Positions 10,826 to 21,399 of a DNA stretch of 64,000 nucleotides are shown here, piece after piece (positions within the stretch are counted from its first letter, which is position 1; each line of letters starts with the position of its first letter). The stretch is from Mauremys mutica. Lineage: Eukaryota > Chordata > Testudines > Geoemydidae. A model generated the notes under the pieces. That model searched no databases, was not told the origin of the DNA, and was given only the letters and a program-made list of their open reading frames with translations. The position numbers and the translations under genes are program-made. The stretch covers positions 62,388,948 through 62,452,947 of the forward strand of contig NC_059082.1 in the NCBI RefSeq assembly GCF_020497125.1. The letters run 5' to 3'.

Positions 10826-11179
10826 ATCTAGATTGTTGATGTCCTAGTGCCATGTGATTTTTGTATTTACACTCTAAGACCTAGTTCCAGCATCATTAGA
10901 ACATTAAGAACGGCCCCACTGGGTGAGACCAATGATCCACTTAGGTCAGTATCTGTCTTCTGACACTGGCCAATGTCTGGTGCTTCAGTGGGAATGAACA
11001 GAACATGCAATTATCAAGTAATCCATCCCCTGTCATCCAGTTCCAGGCTCTGGAAGTCAGGGGCTAGGGACAGGGCCGGCTTTAGCCAGTGCAGCCCGAT
11101 TTGTGGGGCATGTACTCTCCGGGCGGCACTTCGGATATCCGCGCTCCGGCGCTGGTAGCGGGGCCGCGTGGTAGCAGGG

Positions 11180-11735
11180 CCCCAGGGTTGAGGGGCTCCG
11201 GCCGCGGGAGCGGGGCAGCTGCACTTGTCACTCTCGGGCTGGGGCACCGGGGCCGTGGGGTTGCGGGGCTCTGGCCGAAGGAGCGGGGATGTGGGGTTGC
11301 GAGGCTTTCGCCGGGGTAACGGACGGGGTTCTGGCCAGGGTAGCGGGGTCGCAGGGCTTGCCGCGCTCGGCCGGGGGAGTGGTACCGCGGGGTTGCGGGG
11401 CTCTGGCCGGGGTAGCAGGGCTGCAGGAGTTGCCGCGCTTGGCCAGGGGAGTGCGACCGCAGGGATGCGGGGCTCTGGCTGGGGTAGCGGGGCAGCGGGG
11501 CTCCGGCCGCGGTAGCGGGGCCACGGGACTTGCTGCGCTCCGCCGGGGGAGCAGGACCGCGGGGTTGCGGGGCTCCGGCCCAGGGAGAGGAGCCGCAGGA
11601 CTTGCCGGGCTCCGGCCGGGGGAGCTTGACTGCGGGATTGCAGGGCTCCAGCTGGGGGAGCGGGATCCCGGGGTTGCAAAGATCCGGCTGGGAGAGCGGG
11701 GCTATGGGGTTGCGGGGCTCTGGCCGGGGGAGCCC
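11180..11735. repeat. Degenerate GC-rich minisatellite, about 36-38 bp period
   Basis: The block ggggctctggccggggtagc recurs with variation at about 11189, 11265, 11397, 11470, 11498, 11568, 11606, 11641 and 11716, with spacers such as gcggggttgc. Phase is irregular, with some half-spacings. It lies wholly inside the hAT at 11071-12569 and explains frames of up to 256 codons with proline- or glycine-rich monotony on both strands. Confidence 0.8.
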
Positions 11736-12171
11736 GGGCAAAATCTGACATTAACATTGTTTCAGACTGTGTGTTACTTGACATTGTGTATTCATGGTCA
11801 CCATAGAAGGGAAGGGCTCTGCATAGACAGAAATTTGCCTGGGCATCAGTAGAAAATGTTACGTAAAATTTGCTTTAAATATTAAACCTGCCGCTTTGTC
11901 ATCTTGTGTCATCATTTTTAGTTCTTAGCTTTCAGCTATTTAAGTGAACTCTAAAACTTTCATATTAACTGTTTACTATCTGACATAGTGACATATCTAA
12001 TCCCCTTCATAACCATCATTGACTTTTTTCCATTTTAATACTATCCCATAGTATCAGAGACAGTGAGAAAAATAGCAAATAAAGGTACATGACTATCTTT
12101 CTATCTCTATAGAGAATGATAGATATACATGCATCTGTCTCACATAGAGAGATTGATGTTTTCCCTGCAGC

Positions 12172-12240
12172 CAGGGCCAGCTTTAGGCAGTGCAGGGCCC
12201 AATTTGAACAATTTCGACGGCCCAGGCAGGGATGAATAAA
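12172..12240. mobile_element. Second internal hAT left terminus
   Basis: cagggccagctttaggcagtgcagggccc repeats the outer left end (cagggccggctttagccagtgcagccc at 11071) in direct orientation. Its left flank does not match any flank at 12570, so it cannot be an independent intact insertion sharing that right end. It may be a leftover from recombination between two copies. Confidence 0.6.
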
Positions 12241-12577
12241 AAAACAAAAAACAAAACAAAAACACATGTAAAAAAAACATGTCGGGCTTGTACTCACTGG
12301 ACAGCGCTCCGAGTCTTCAGCGGCACTTCGGCGACGGGTCCTTCACTCACTCCAGGTCCTTGGCAGCACTGAAGGACCCGCCGCCGAAGACCCAGAGCGA
12401 GCGAAGGACCCGCCCCTGAAGTGCCACCGAAGACCCGGAGCGCCTCTGGGTGAGTAAAAATTAAAAAGGTGCCTATAGCCAGGGAAGGGATTCTCACTGG
12501 GCGCAGGGCCCTCTTAGGCGCGGGGCCCAATTCGGGGGAATTGGTGGAATAGGCCTAAAGCCGTCCCTGGCTAGGGA

Positions 12578-13330
12578 CACCCAGAGCATAGTGCTGCAGC
12601 TCTGATCATCCTGGCTAATAGCCATTTGATGGACCTATCCTCCATGAACTTATCTAATTCTTTTTAACCCTATTATTTGTATAGTTTTGGCCATCATAAC
12701 ATCCCCTGGCAATGAGTTCCACAGGTTGACTCTGTGTTGTGTTAAAAAAGTACTTCCTTTTGTTATGTTTTAAATCTGCTGCCTATTAATTTCATTGGGC
12801 GACCCCAGTTCTTGTGTTATGGAAAAAGAGTAAATAACACTTCCTTTTTCACTTTCTCCACACCATTCATGATTTTATAGACCTCTATCATATCCCCCTT
12901 AGTCTTCTATTTTCAAGCCAAAGAATTCTAGTCTTTTAAATCTCTCCTCATATGGAAGCTGTTCTATACCCTTAATAATTTTTGTTGCCCTTCTCTGTAC
13001 CTTTTCCAATTCTAATATATCTTTTTTTTTTATGGGGTAACCAGAAATGCATGCAGTATTCAAGGTGTGAGCAAAGCATAGATTTATATAGTGGAATTAT
13101 GTTAGTTTCTGTCTTATTACCTATGCTTTTCCTAATGATTCCTAATATTCTGTTAGATTTTTGACTGCCACTGCCGATTGAGCAAATGTTTTCAGAGACC
13201 TGTTCACAATGATTCCAAGATCTCCTTCTTGAATAGTCACAGCTAATTTAAATCCTATCATTTTGTATGTATAATGGGGATTATGTTTTCCAATGTGTAT
13301 TACTTTGCATTTATCATTTTAAAACAAAGA
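12578..13330 (-). pseudogene. CR1 ORF2 remnant, RT C-terminal region
   Basis: Coding remnant of ORF2, the reverse transcriptase of a CR1 retrotransposon. Only the part after the catalytic domain is left; the segment with the YxDD site would lie beyond 13330 and is missing, as expected for 5' truncation during target-primed reverse transcription. The readable motifs are listed under the parent element. Several stops occur toward the 3' end (around 12680-12800). It continues beyond the inserted hAT as ccaatgtctggtgcttcagtggg near 10972-10995. Confidence 0.85.
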
Positions 13331-13364
13331 CTCTTTTGCACATAGGTTTTTACCCCATGACTTG

Positions 13365-13790
13365 TATGATAGGGTGCTAAGCAGAGAACTGCTTAGCCAA
13401 CGAGGTCAACTGGAGCTGGGAAGACCACCAGGCCCTGACTGGGGAAGCTTGAACAGCTGCTGCCTCATCAGGCTGGGGTGGGATAAGAGCCCCAGGGGAA
13501 GGAAGCCAAGGGGGAGCTGGAAAGAAGAAAGCTGCAGTAGAGGAAAGGCAGTGAGGGGAAGCAGAGAGAGATAGCTTACCCCCTCTCCTGCAAGGAAAGG
13601 TGGTGGGAGCACAGCCTGTAAATAGAAGCACCAGGAGGGCACTGCGCCTAAAGGTCTGTGTGACTTTCTCAGCCCAGCAGGGGCAGAGGGCAGGAGCCAG
13701 GAGGGCCCTGCAGAGATGCTGTTACGCTTGCTTTTGTAGAATTCTTTATACTGTAGCCCTGGAACAGGGAAAACCACTAGACTGATTCTC
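13365..13790. other. Unclassified moderately GC-rich segment
   Basis: Purine-rich sequence with words such as ctggggtgggataagagcccc, gggagctggaaagaag and gcaggagccaggagggccctg, which look like LTR-type filler, but no termini or target duplication were found. A 151-codon minus-strand frame (13406-13861) is rich in L, S and P and has no domain. I call no gene. Confidence 0.35.
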
Positions 13791-13865
13791 TTGTCTGAAA
13801 ACTCAGAAATTATCTTTAGTTGTCCTTCCCATGCCTGTCTGCCCTCTCTCTTCTCTTGCATTAAT

Positions 13866-14200
13866 CAGGGATTGGCAACCTTTGGCATGCGGCTCACCAG
13901 GGTAAGCCCCCTGGCAGGCTGGGCCAGTTTGTTTACCTGCCGTGTCTGCAGGTTTGGCCGATCGTGGCTCCCACTGGCCGCGGTTCGCCATCACAGGCCA
14001 ATGGGGGCTGCAGGAAGTGGCGGCCAGCACATCCCTCACCCCTCGCCACTTCCCGCTGCCCCCATTGGCCTGGGACAGCAAACCGCGCCCAGTGGGAGCT
14101 GCGATCGGCCGTACCTGCAGATGCGGCAGGTAAATAAACTGGCCCGGCCCGCCAGGGTGCTTACCCTGGCAAGCCACATGCCAAAGGCTGACAATCCCTG
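13866..14200. mobile_element. Non-autonomous hAT with palindromic core
   Basis: Ends cagggattggcaacctttggcatg and catgccaaaggctgacaatccctg are inverted repeats of about 24 bp with a few changes. The flanks gcattaat / cattcaat are similar but imperfect. The interior is a long palindrome: caccagggtaagc pairs with gcttaccctgg, gtttacctgcc with ggcaggtaaa, and the centre with its own inverse. The core is shared with 17794-18006 and 63627-63964. No transposase. Confidence 0.88.
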
Positions 14201-15110
14201 CATTCAATATTTCTTGTATGAAGAAAGGAAATCCCTTCTATCTGTGGGCTATTTAAAAATAGACTAAACAACAGTATGGAAACATTTTATTCTGGCTTTA
14301 AATGGGTCTTGCTTTGGGGACTTTTTGCTGAATTAGTAACATGTAGACAATGCCTTTGAAATCCCAGGCAAAAGCTTTTGTGAATTCCTCTCCCCTTCCC
14401 TCCCCAAAAATGTAGAAGTTCAATAGTGCAAAGCTTTTCCATAGTGAATCAGATGTTGCTCACATTTGAGTTCCTCAATTTACAGCAGCGTAAATGAGAG
14501 CCAAATCTGGCCCAACAAAATGTTAAAGGTTTTAAAAATACCTTTCTTTCCCTTTAGCAGATATTATGGTCAGCTTGAATACATATTCTCTCTGCTTGAT
14601 AGCTTGTGCATGAGCCAAAACTATCTAATTTGGGGCCTGTCCCAGAAACTAAAGAACATTTTAATTTTCTTTACAGATTTGCAGTTGGTGCTTGAAAGCC
14701 TTAAGATTCATATTTACTGATGGACCTCTCCTAGTGTGTAAAAACAATTTTCCATTTCCATTGGTTGCTGTATTTGGTAATCACTTTTTCCCCCATTCAA
14801 ATATCCTAATCAAACCTGTTCTTTTTTTTAAAAATAAAGAAAACCTATACGTGTACAGAGATGGTTTGGGCAGGACTGAATTTAAATCTTAGCTACAAAT
14901 CTCCTTATCTCAGAGTGCAGAACCTGGCTGCGCAAAAGGGCATCACTTCTTGGAGGCTCCTGGGGTATCCAAACACAAGGGTTCTTTAGGGGAAGAACCA
15001 TTGGTTATTGCAGGCCTTAGGCTGGATTAGAGGCCATGGAGCAGTGGTCACTCACCTGCACCCAATGGAGGTACTTAGGCTGGACGTGGGGGGCAATATT
15101 CATAGTTTAC
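14201..15110. other. Non-coding stretch, nothing identified
   Basis: Mostly AT-rich. Frames at 14466-14720 and 14692-14892 are leucine- and phenylalanine-rich with no domain. No RNA gene or repeat recognised. Confidence 0.4.
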
Positions 15111-15248
15111 GGCTCAATCCAGTAAAGTACTGACCACTAGTCTTGACCCAGAAAAACACTTAAGCATGTGAATTGTCTTGCCGAAGCAAAGAAACAGCTG
15201 ACCGACTTAAAGTTCAGCACGCGTTTAAGTCTTTGCTGGATCCGGGCC
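15111..15248. repeat. Palindromic MITE-like repeat
   Basis: Left arm ggctcaatccagtaaagtactg with acacttaagcatgtgaat, right arm ttaaagttcagcacgcgttt and aagtctttgctggatccgggcc. This is the common 'gatccagcaaagcacttaagcatgtg' inverted repeat of sauropsids in a diverged form. Non-coding. Confidence 0.6.
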
Positions 15249-16275
15249 AGAGTCCTGACCACCTTACAGAATCAAGTGCTTAGTTGTTGGTGGGTTTTTT
15301 TAATCTCAATAAAGAGCATATGTAATTAAAGAATTCCCATGTCTAACCCAAAGTGCATTGAAGGCAATGCAAGCCTTTCCTTTGACTTCAGTGGGCATTG
15401 GGTCAGGGTCCATATGAGTAAATGTGCCCTGGGTAGCTAGCGTTTCAGGAAAAGAACCATTGCTAAAATAGAATTTGCCAATAAATATTGGTTTTTATAC
15501 TTCACAACTGTGGATGGCTACTTCAGAAGGATAGGTAATTTGCTTGCACAACATACTTATTCTGTAAGGCTTTGTAACTTCCATACTACTTACAGCCACA
15601 TAAATCAGGGTAAACAATTACAGAATAATGAGCAGTTAACCAGAGAAATCTCTCAGCAAAGCTGCATACGTTCTGTTTCTGCTACTCCTTTTCCATTCAT
15701 AACGACTGAGATAAATTTTTGGGAACAACCCTCACCACCTTCTTTTTATTTTTCTTCATTTATAATCATTTTCTCTCACTGCCTTTTCTTAAGCTTTTTC
15801 TTTCAGGGCTTATTGACAAAAAAACTAGCCGGAGACTGATGGTAGTTTTTATTCACAGCAGTGCTGTGCTATTGCTGGCAGTAATTTAAATATTTTGGGA
15901 GAAATGTCAGGCAATGAAGCTCACCAGACCATGACAAGAAGAAATAAGCCAATTCCATTTAAATGTATATGACTCTAATTGAGAGTCTTTTTTGAGATAT
16001 TAAATGCTATATTTAAAAATTCTACTTTTTTACAACCATAACTTTATTCTCATCTGGCAACATAGATTATAATCTATAAAATCTAGATGGAAAAATGTTT
16101 TCAACCTATGTTAATTTCTCATGAGTAGAAATGTTTACGTCTACATTGCCCTGTTTCTCATTTAGTTCCAGTTTTTAATAATTCCCTTATCCTTTACAGT
16201 TTGCAAACAAGTAGTGGATCATTAATTAGCATTCTTATCTATATAATAATGTATAGGAAGATTTTGGCCACATTA
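15249..16275. other. Non-coding stretch, nothing identified
   Basis: AT-rich. The 109-codon frame at 15510-15839 has a serine/phenylalanine-rich tail without domain support and no visible splice context. The compact AT-rich block at 15940-16130 could be a conserved non-coding element, but this cannot be judged from one sequence. Confidence 0.35.
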
Positions 16276-16480
16276 TGCTAGGCACTGTACAAACGCATAG
16301 TAAGATATAGTCCCTGTCCCAAAGAGCTGATAATCTAAACAGCCAAAGAGCAGGACAGAAAAATACACAGCACAAAGAGGGGAAGTGACTTGCTCAAGGT
16401 TACACAGCAGGTCAGTGGCAGCGCTGAGAATAGAAGCCAGGTCTCTTAGTACAGTACTCTACCTGTTGGACTATATTACT
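16276..16480 (-). repeat. Ancient MIR/L3-like repeat, minus strand
   Basis: Reads aggcactgtacaaacgcatag, tagtccctgtcccaaagagc, gataatctaaacag, then aagtgacttgctcaaggtta, cacagcaggtcagtggcagc, gagaatagaagccaggtctc and ctctacctgttggacta. This is the reverse complement of the tctattcccggctctgcc...gaccttgggcaagtcact type of repeat, with an L3-like tail. Old and diverged. Subfamily unresolved. Confidence 0.78.
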
Positions 16481-17785
16481 TGATAAAGATGTTAAGCACA
16501 TAGGTACTTTGTTACATATGCTATGGGAGACAAACAAATATAAATGGTGTTAACCTGGTAATCATGCATCTACCACTTTAAACACGAATACTGCAAATAC
16601 CTGTAGAGAATGGAGTATCTTCAAATATTGGAGGAACTTCCTGCAATCATGCAAACCTTCTTCACCACTTTCCAAAAAAGTCAGTGCCAGGCATCAAACT
16701 GAGTGCAAATACAACAAAAAGCATTAAGTTAAATCCAAATCCTGTCCCTCTTACTCACAATATAGTTCCACTGAGACTTTATTTTGTCTTGTTACCTTTG
16801 GCTATGCCCTATAAAGGGAGAGGCCAACCAATCTGGATAATAACAGAAACAACCTAAAGTTTCATCCAAAATTAAACTCCGCACTTTTCTGAAGTTTGTA
16901 AAAGCTTGAATTTTTGGGTGGGGGCTAGGGTTTCCTTTTAGCCCATTTCTGCACTTTGTGGTTTTGCATAAGAGTGAAAGTACCCATCTACTCTGGAAGA
17001 AGTTGATCTGGTGGAATTAGCAGGAGCCAGGAATTATGATATTTTCCAAAAAACTATTGTCCCTCATGAGACCAGTTTGGTTTCTAGAGACCCAAAAGGT
17101 GTGGATAAGCACGCACGCATCTGACATTCATCCAAATCAAATTAAACCTCCATAATTGTGAGATGTGCTTATCAATAGGTCTGCATAGGCTGATGTATTG
17201 CACAGTTGGCAATTGATATTCCCAAAGAGCCTGATCCAACTCCACTGAAAAGCACAGACACTAGTATATCCATCACAATGACACACCAACCTCCTGTTTC
17301 AGCACAGTCCTGGCTCACTACACTCAGCTCTGTCATTGTCCTCTCAGCTAAATGCCACACTTTCTAATGAGTTCATTTATTTGTCCAGGGTAATTTTCCT
17401 TCTTGCTTGAGATTTTTTCCTTGTTTGTGATTGACCCGTAAGCTCCAAGGGACTCCTCACCTGAATAAGTATTACTCCGTATGAGTAAGAGTTGCAGAAT
17501 TGGGGCCTATTATTGAGCTGCAGTTTATCACTCCACAGCTACTGCTTAGTTGAGGTTTTCACTTAAATACAAATATATAAAATGTTATGTTCTTTCATGC
17601 AGTATGTCAACAGTATTGAACCACAGGGCTCTCCTGGGAACTTCAGCAGGGAAAGGAGCAGAACGTAGGGCCACCTGGCGGCCCCACTCCCGCAGCTCCT
17701 CTGGTGCAGCTGCTCTGCCCCTCCACAACCCCCTCATTCCTGTCCTCCAGCGGGGCTGGCTGCTGTACACTACAGACAGAGGATA
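16481..17785. other. Non-coding stretch, nothing identified
   Basis: AT-rich to about 17550, then a moderately GC-rich block (17640-17760) overlapped by opposing frames with no domain. No supported gene. Confidence 0.4.
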
Positions 17786-17793
17786 CCCTACGT

Positions 17794-18006
17794 CAGGGAT
17801 CGGCAACCTTTGACACTCAGGCCGCCAGGGTAAGCCCCATGGTGGGCCGGGCTGGTTTGTTTACCTGCCACGTCCACAGGTTCAGCCAATCACAGTTCTC
17901 ATTGGCCGCGGTTCGCCGTCCGCGGCCAATGGGGGCTGTGGGAAGCAGCGTGGGCTGAGGGATGTGCTGGCCTGGCAGGCCACATGCGAAAGGTTGCCGA
18001 TCCCTG
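17794..18006. mobile_element. Non-autonomous hAT, CAGGGATCGGCAACC type
   Basis: Left end cagggatcggcaacctttg and right end aaaggttgccgatccctg are inverted repeats. The 8-bp flanks ccctacgt (17786-17793 and 18007-18014) are identical, so this copy is well preserved. The interior matches the left part of the 13866 element (gccagggtaagcccc, gtttacctgccacgt, gcggttcgccgtccgcggcc) but the right half of the palindromic core is deleted. Confidence 0.93.
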
Positions 18007-18014
18007 CCCTACGT

Positions 18015-18313
18015 GAAAGGTCTGGGATGGTACACCTGCACTGCTCCTCCTCTTTGCGGTACGCCATACACGCTATAAATATCTTGCTGGTACGGTGGAC
18101 TGGACCGCCCTACTTGCACTGCTGCTTAAATCCATCCTCACTCCCCAGTTCTGAGAGATCAGAAATGTAATAAATAAGTGGCCATTTCTCACTGGTTAAC
18201 TAGATTGCAATAGCACAGTCCTATCTAGAAACTACAACACGGATAATATGACATCAAAGGATTAACACTGATGCTTTCAAACTATAAGGCTTTAAAACAT
18301 AGTTGGCCAGTCT
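18015..18313. other. Non-coding stretch, nothing identified
   Basis: No gene or repeat recognised. Confidence 0.35.
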
Positions 18314-18386
18314 TCAGGAGGTGTCAACTGATGTTTCATTGACCTCAGTGGTGCTGTGATGACTTACACCAGCTGAGGCTCCGGCC
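18314..18386. repeat. MITE-like fragment
   Basis: Contains tttcattgacctcagtggtgctgtgatgacttacaccagctgaggctccggcct, the right arm of the gctggtgtaaatcag palindromic element seen whole at 9608-9884. The left arm is degraded. Confidence 0.5.
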
Positions 18387-19500
18387 TAGTATGTTTTCTT
18401 ATGAAGTTGAGGTTTTATTTAATTAGTTCATTAATTTAGACGAAATGGGCCATTAGCTTCACTGAACTTACACCGGGGACAAATGTGGCTCAACATGTTG
18501 AAAAGGGTGACTAGGCATCAATCAATTAGATTAATTACATCTGCGCTACTAGTTGCATGAAATCCTATTATACAGAGCTGCATGCTTTAATTTTTATATC
18601 AGCAAATTATTGGATTTGACAGTTATACCCTTTGACAATATTCTTTATACCACAGCTCTCACTGTACCCTGTCTCTCCTTATTACAACTAACATCAGCTG
18701 CTGTGAAGTATTCACCACTCACAAACAGTAATTTCATCTTTTCATTACTCAATGCACATATAAGGAAGTTACCTTACAGAATAAATAAATTAACTTCAGG
18801 ATTGATTGGTCAATGTAGAGAAAGAATGTCAGGCACTTCAAGAACAAGCTGCTTCTCCATAGCAGGGGTTTGGAATGGCATATGTTTTCTAACGCTAATG
18901 AACATCAAAGTGGAGATCACATCAAATGAGTTAAAGTATAGGTTTCAAATTCTATAACTGAATCCCTGTCTTTTTATATATATGCACACACACACGCACA
19001 TATATACACACATACACATAAAGACACACTTCATCAGCCTTACAAAGTTATCAAAAAAAAAATCTACGAGCCCAGACAAACACTACTTATCTACCATTTA
19101 CTATCATGATGATGACACTGAGAAGCCCAATGATACTTTATTCACCAGTGAAAATATAATTAATTGCCCTTGGTAAGTAAGTGAGTAAGCAGAAATTTGC
19201 TACATTGCTGCATGTAGCTCTATTCGCACCATGGATGTGGTCATGGTGATATCAGTGGAATAAGTGCCTTTATTCCAAGTGTTGCTCAGATACTATGGCA
19301 ATGAGGGTGAACAGAATTCATTTCTAGAACCATAGAATAAATTGCACCACCATGGCATGAACAGTATTTATTTTACTCCTTTGACCTCCTGACCTGCATT
19401 CTGCTCACTAATTCATCAGTGAAGGGATCAAAAGGTTTTTTTAACACCCCAAAGCTTTCAGACAGCTCCCATTTGCATCCTGCCACAAAAATATTTCATT
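18387..19500. other. Non-coding stretch with a CA/TA microsatellite
   Basis: AT-rich. A mixed (TA)n/(CA)n tract lies at about 18974-19020. The 134-codon frame at 18553-18957 has no domain. No gene is called. Confidence 0.4.
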
Positions 19501-20242
19501 CTTTTCATAGATGATATAATTATATCATGTTTCTCCCACCAAGTGCAGAACAGAAATACGTATTGAAAAATTCTACTTTTTCTGTCTTATTGTTGATAAT
19601 TCTACCATTTCCATCTAGTAGTGGACTTAGGCCATTATTAGGATTTGTTTTGTTCTTTATATACTTTAAAAAATTCCTTATTGTCCTTAACTTTGCTGGC
19701 CATAAATGTCTCCTTGTGTCTCTTTGCTTCTCTTACCAATTTTCTACAGTTCCTAGCTTCTGATTTATATTCATCTATCCCTTTCCCCTTTCTTCCATTT
19801 GTTTTATATATATTATCTTGTATAGCTTCTCCTTTAAACTGCAAACCTCCCCTTTAAACCAGGTCAGTTTTTTATTATTAATTATTATTATTATTTTAAC
19901 TAATACAGCCTTCTTCCTTGATTATCAGATTGTGACTTTTGGGGGTATCTAGTAAAGTGTTCTTAAACAATTCCCAATTATCAGTCACATTTTTCTGATT
20001 AAATTCTTCCTTCTAGCAGATTTGGCTCATAATTGTTTTCAGCTTTGTGAAATTGCCCTTTTAAAGTGCCAAGTATATATATACACATCACAGGTCTGGA
20101 CAGTATTCTGTTTGCCATTATAAATGTGATCAAGTCATGATCAATTGTACCTAAGTTACTATTAATTTTTAGTTCTGTTATCAGTTTATTTTTATCTGTC
20201 AAGCTGAGGTCTAATATAGAATTCCCCCAGGTTGGATGCAAC

Positions 20243-20778
20243 CTAGGTTCCCTGTAAGCTGTGTGGCTGTGCAGCAGGCTGTTTAGGGCCATGCAGGTCC
20301 CCGGCCTGGCCCAGACCCTCCGGAGCTGCCTGGGAGAGGAGCCCCACCCCCAATCCAGCCCGGCCCTGCCAGAGCTTCTCTGGCCGGGGAAAGGTGCCCC
20401 TCCCCTGGTCTGGCCCGGCCCAACCCAACCAGAGCAGCCGCGGCAAGGATAGGCGCCCCTTCTCCCCAGCCTAAGTGCTGCTATGGGGAGAGAGAGCTGT
20501 GGGGAGAGTCCTCTCTCCCCACCATAGCCCCAGGACAGTCGGCACCCCAAACCCCTCATCCCCGGCCCTACTCCAGAGACTGCACCCCCAGCTGGAGCCC
20601 CACTCCCTGCACTCCAACCCTGAGCCCCCCTCCACTCCAAACCCCTTGGCCCCACCCCGCCACATGAATTTTGTTATGTGCACCAATATGGAGGTGATGT
20701 GTCACACATCACCTCCATATTGGTGCACAAAACAAAATTCATTCCGCACATCGGTGGGAAAAATTAGAGGGAACACTG
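20243..20778. mobile_element. Non-autonomous hAT with perfect hairpin
   Basis: Left end ctaggttccctgtaag and right end ttagagggaacactg are inverted repeats of a cagtgttccctctaa consensus. The 8-bp flanks gatgcaac (20235-20242 and 20779-20786) are identical, and removing the element rejoins the CR1 endonuclease frame. The interior is GC-rich (ctctggccggggaaaggtgcc, gggagagagagctgtgggga), non-coding apart from chance frames. It carries a 24-bp perfect hairpin near its right end. Confidence 0.93.
20678..20728. repeat. 24-bp perfect inverted repeat, 3-nt loop
   Basis: Left arm 20678-20701 starts gtgcaccaatatgg; right arm 20705-20728 ends ccatattggtgcac; loop is tca. The arms are fully complementary. 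It belongs to the hAT at 20243-20778 and lies about 50 bp inside its right terminus. Confidence 0.95.
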
Positions 20779-21399
20779 GATGCAACACTTTTTGTTAGGA
20801 TATTGTCATATATAATATTTAGAAATTGCAAGGATGATTTAGGACTGGCGCCATGAGATCTATACCGTATGTTACTCAAATTGAAACCTCCATTGAACAC
20901 TAAGCTTTTTTCCTACACATTACGCATAAAGAGGTGGATATCCTATTCCCTAATGTGGTTTGGTGGTCTGTAGCAGACACCAACTAATTCCACATCTTGT
21001 GTTCTATCTGGGAGGTCATTGATCCATAAGCATTCATGATGATTTTCTCCTGAGTTATCAATGACTTAGAAATGGGTAATGCCATTTTTGACATAGAGTC
21101 TTTATAGGTTATGACCACTGATTTTAACATCCCAGTCCTGGCAATCAACCCAACTGAGGTTAGGCCTCAGTTAGACTAACTAGATCAAATTTATGCTTAT
21201 ACATGAGCAATTCCAATTCCTCTTGTTTGTTACCCAGGCTCCTAGCATTGGTGAACAGGCAATTAAATAATTTCTTCTCCTCTTGTGTTTTGGGTCCTTG
21301 ATTAATTTTGTTCTCAACAGCTTAATTTTGTGCTAAATGTTCATATCATCACTCTTTTTACCCTCCCCTTTTGTTATTAGTTTAACACCCACCTGACTA

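Larger units (their letters stand above)
11071..12569. mobile_element. 1.5-kb GC-rich hAT inside CR1
   Basis: Termini cagggccggctttag and ctaaagccgtccctg are inverted repeats, flanked by identical 8-bp gctaggga (11063-11070 and 12570-12577). Joining the flanks restores continuous CR1 sequence (gctagggacacccagagc). The left 660 bp is a GC-rich degenerate minisatellite. The middle (11750-12160) is AT-rich with no transposase I can recognise. A second left-type terminus, cagggccagctttaggcagtgcag, starts at 12172. Long open frames over the GC-rich part are compositional. Confidence 0.9.
10885..13330 (-). mobile_element. CR1 LINE 3' part, split by a hAT
   Basis: Minus-strand CR1, 5'-truncated near 13330 and reaching its 3' region at about 10885. 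Read on the minus strand it shows KCKVIHIGKHNPHYTYKMIG and GDLGIIVN (about 13190-13325), then EKVQRRATKIIKGIEQ and PYEERFKRLEFFGLE near 12900-13020, and RGDMIEVYKIMNGVEKV further 3'. These are C-terminal reverse-transcriptase motifs of CR1/Jockey elements. In-frame stops and frameshifts show it is dead. The 1.5-kb hAT at 11071-12569 separates the 3' tail from the coding part. Confidence 0.9.
19540..21270 (-). pseudogene. CR1 ORF2 remnant, endonuclease domain
   Basis: Apurinic-like endonuclease of CR1 ORF2, which nicks target DNA to prime reverse transcription. Visible blocks in order: CLFTNARSLGNKQEELE (N-terminal), GVCYRPPN (central), SILDLSLTDK and IDHDLITF (C-terminal; the D-H pair is the catalytic SDH block with S replaced by I). 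The linker to RT follows. A hAT at 20243-20778 interrupts the coding region between the central and C-terminal blocks, and there are stops elsewhere. Not functional. Confidence 0.85.

Noticed and set aside
11014..11784. 256-codon minus-strand open frame, proline/arginine-rich
   Set aside because: It lies in the GC-rich tandem array of the hAT at 11071-12569. Long frames occur in several phases on both strands, with repeat-periodic protein sequence and no domain.
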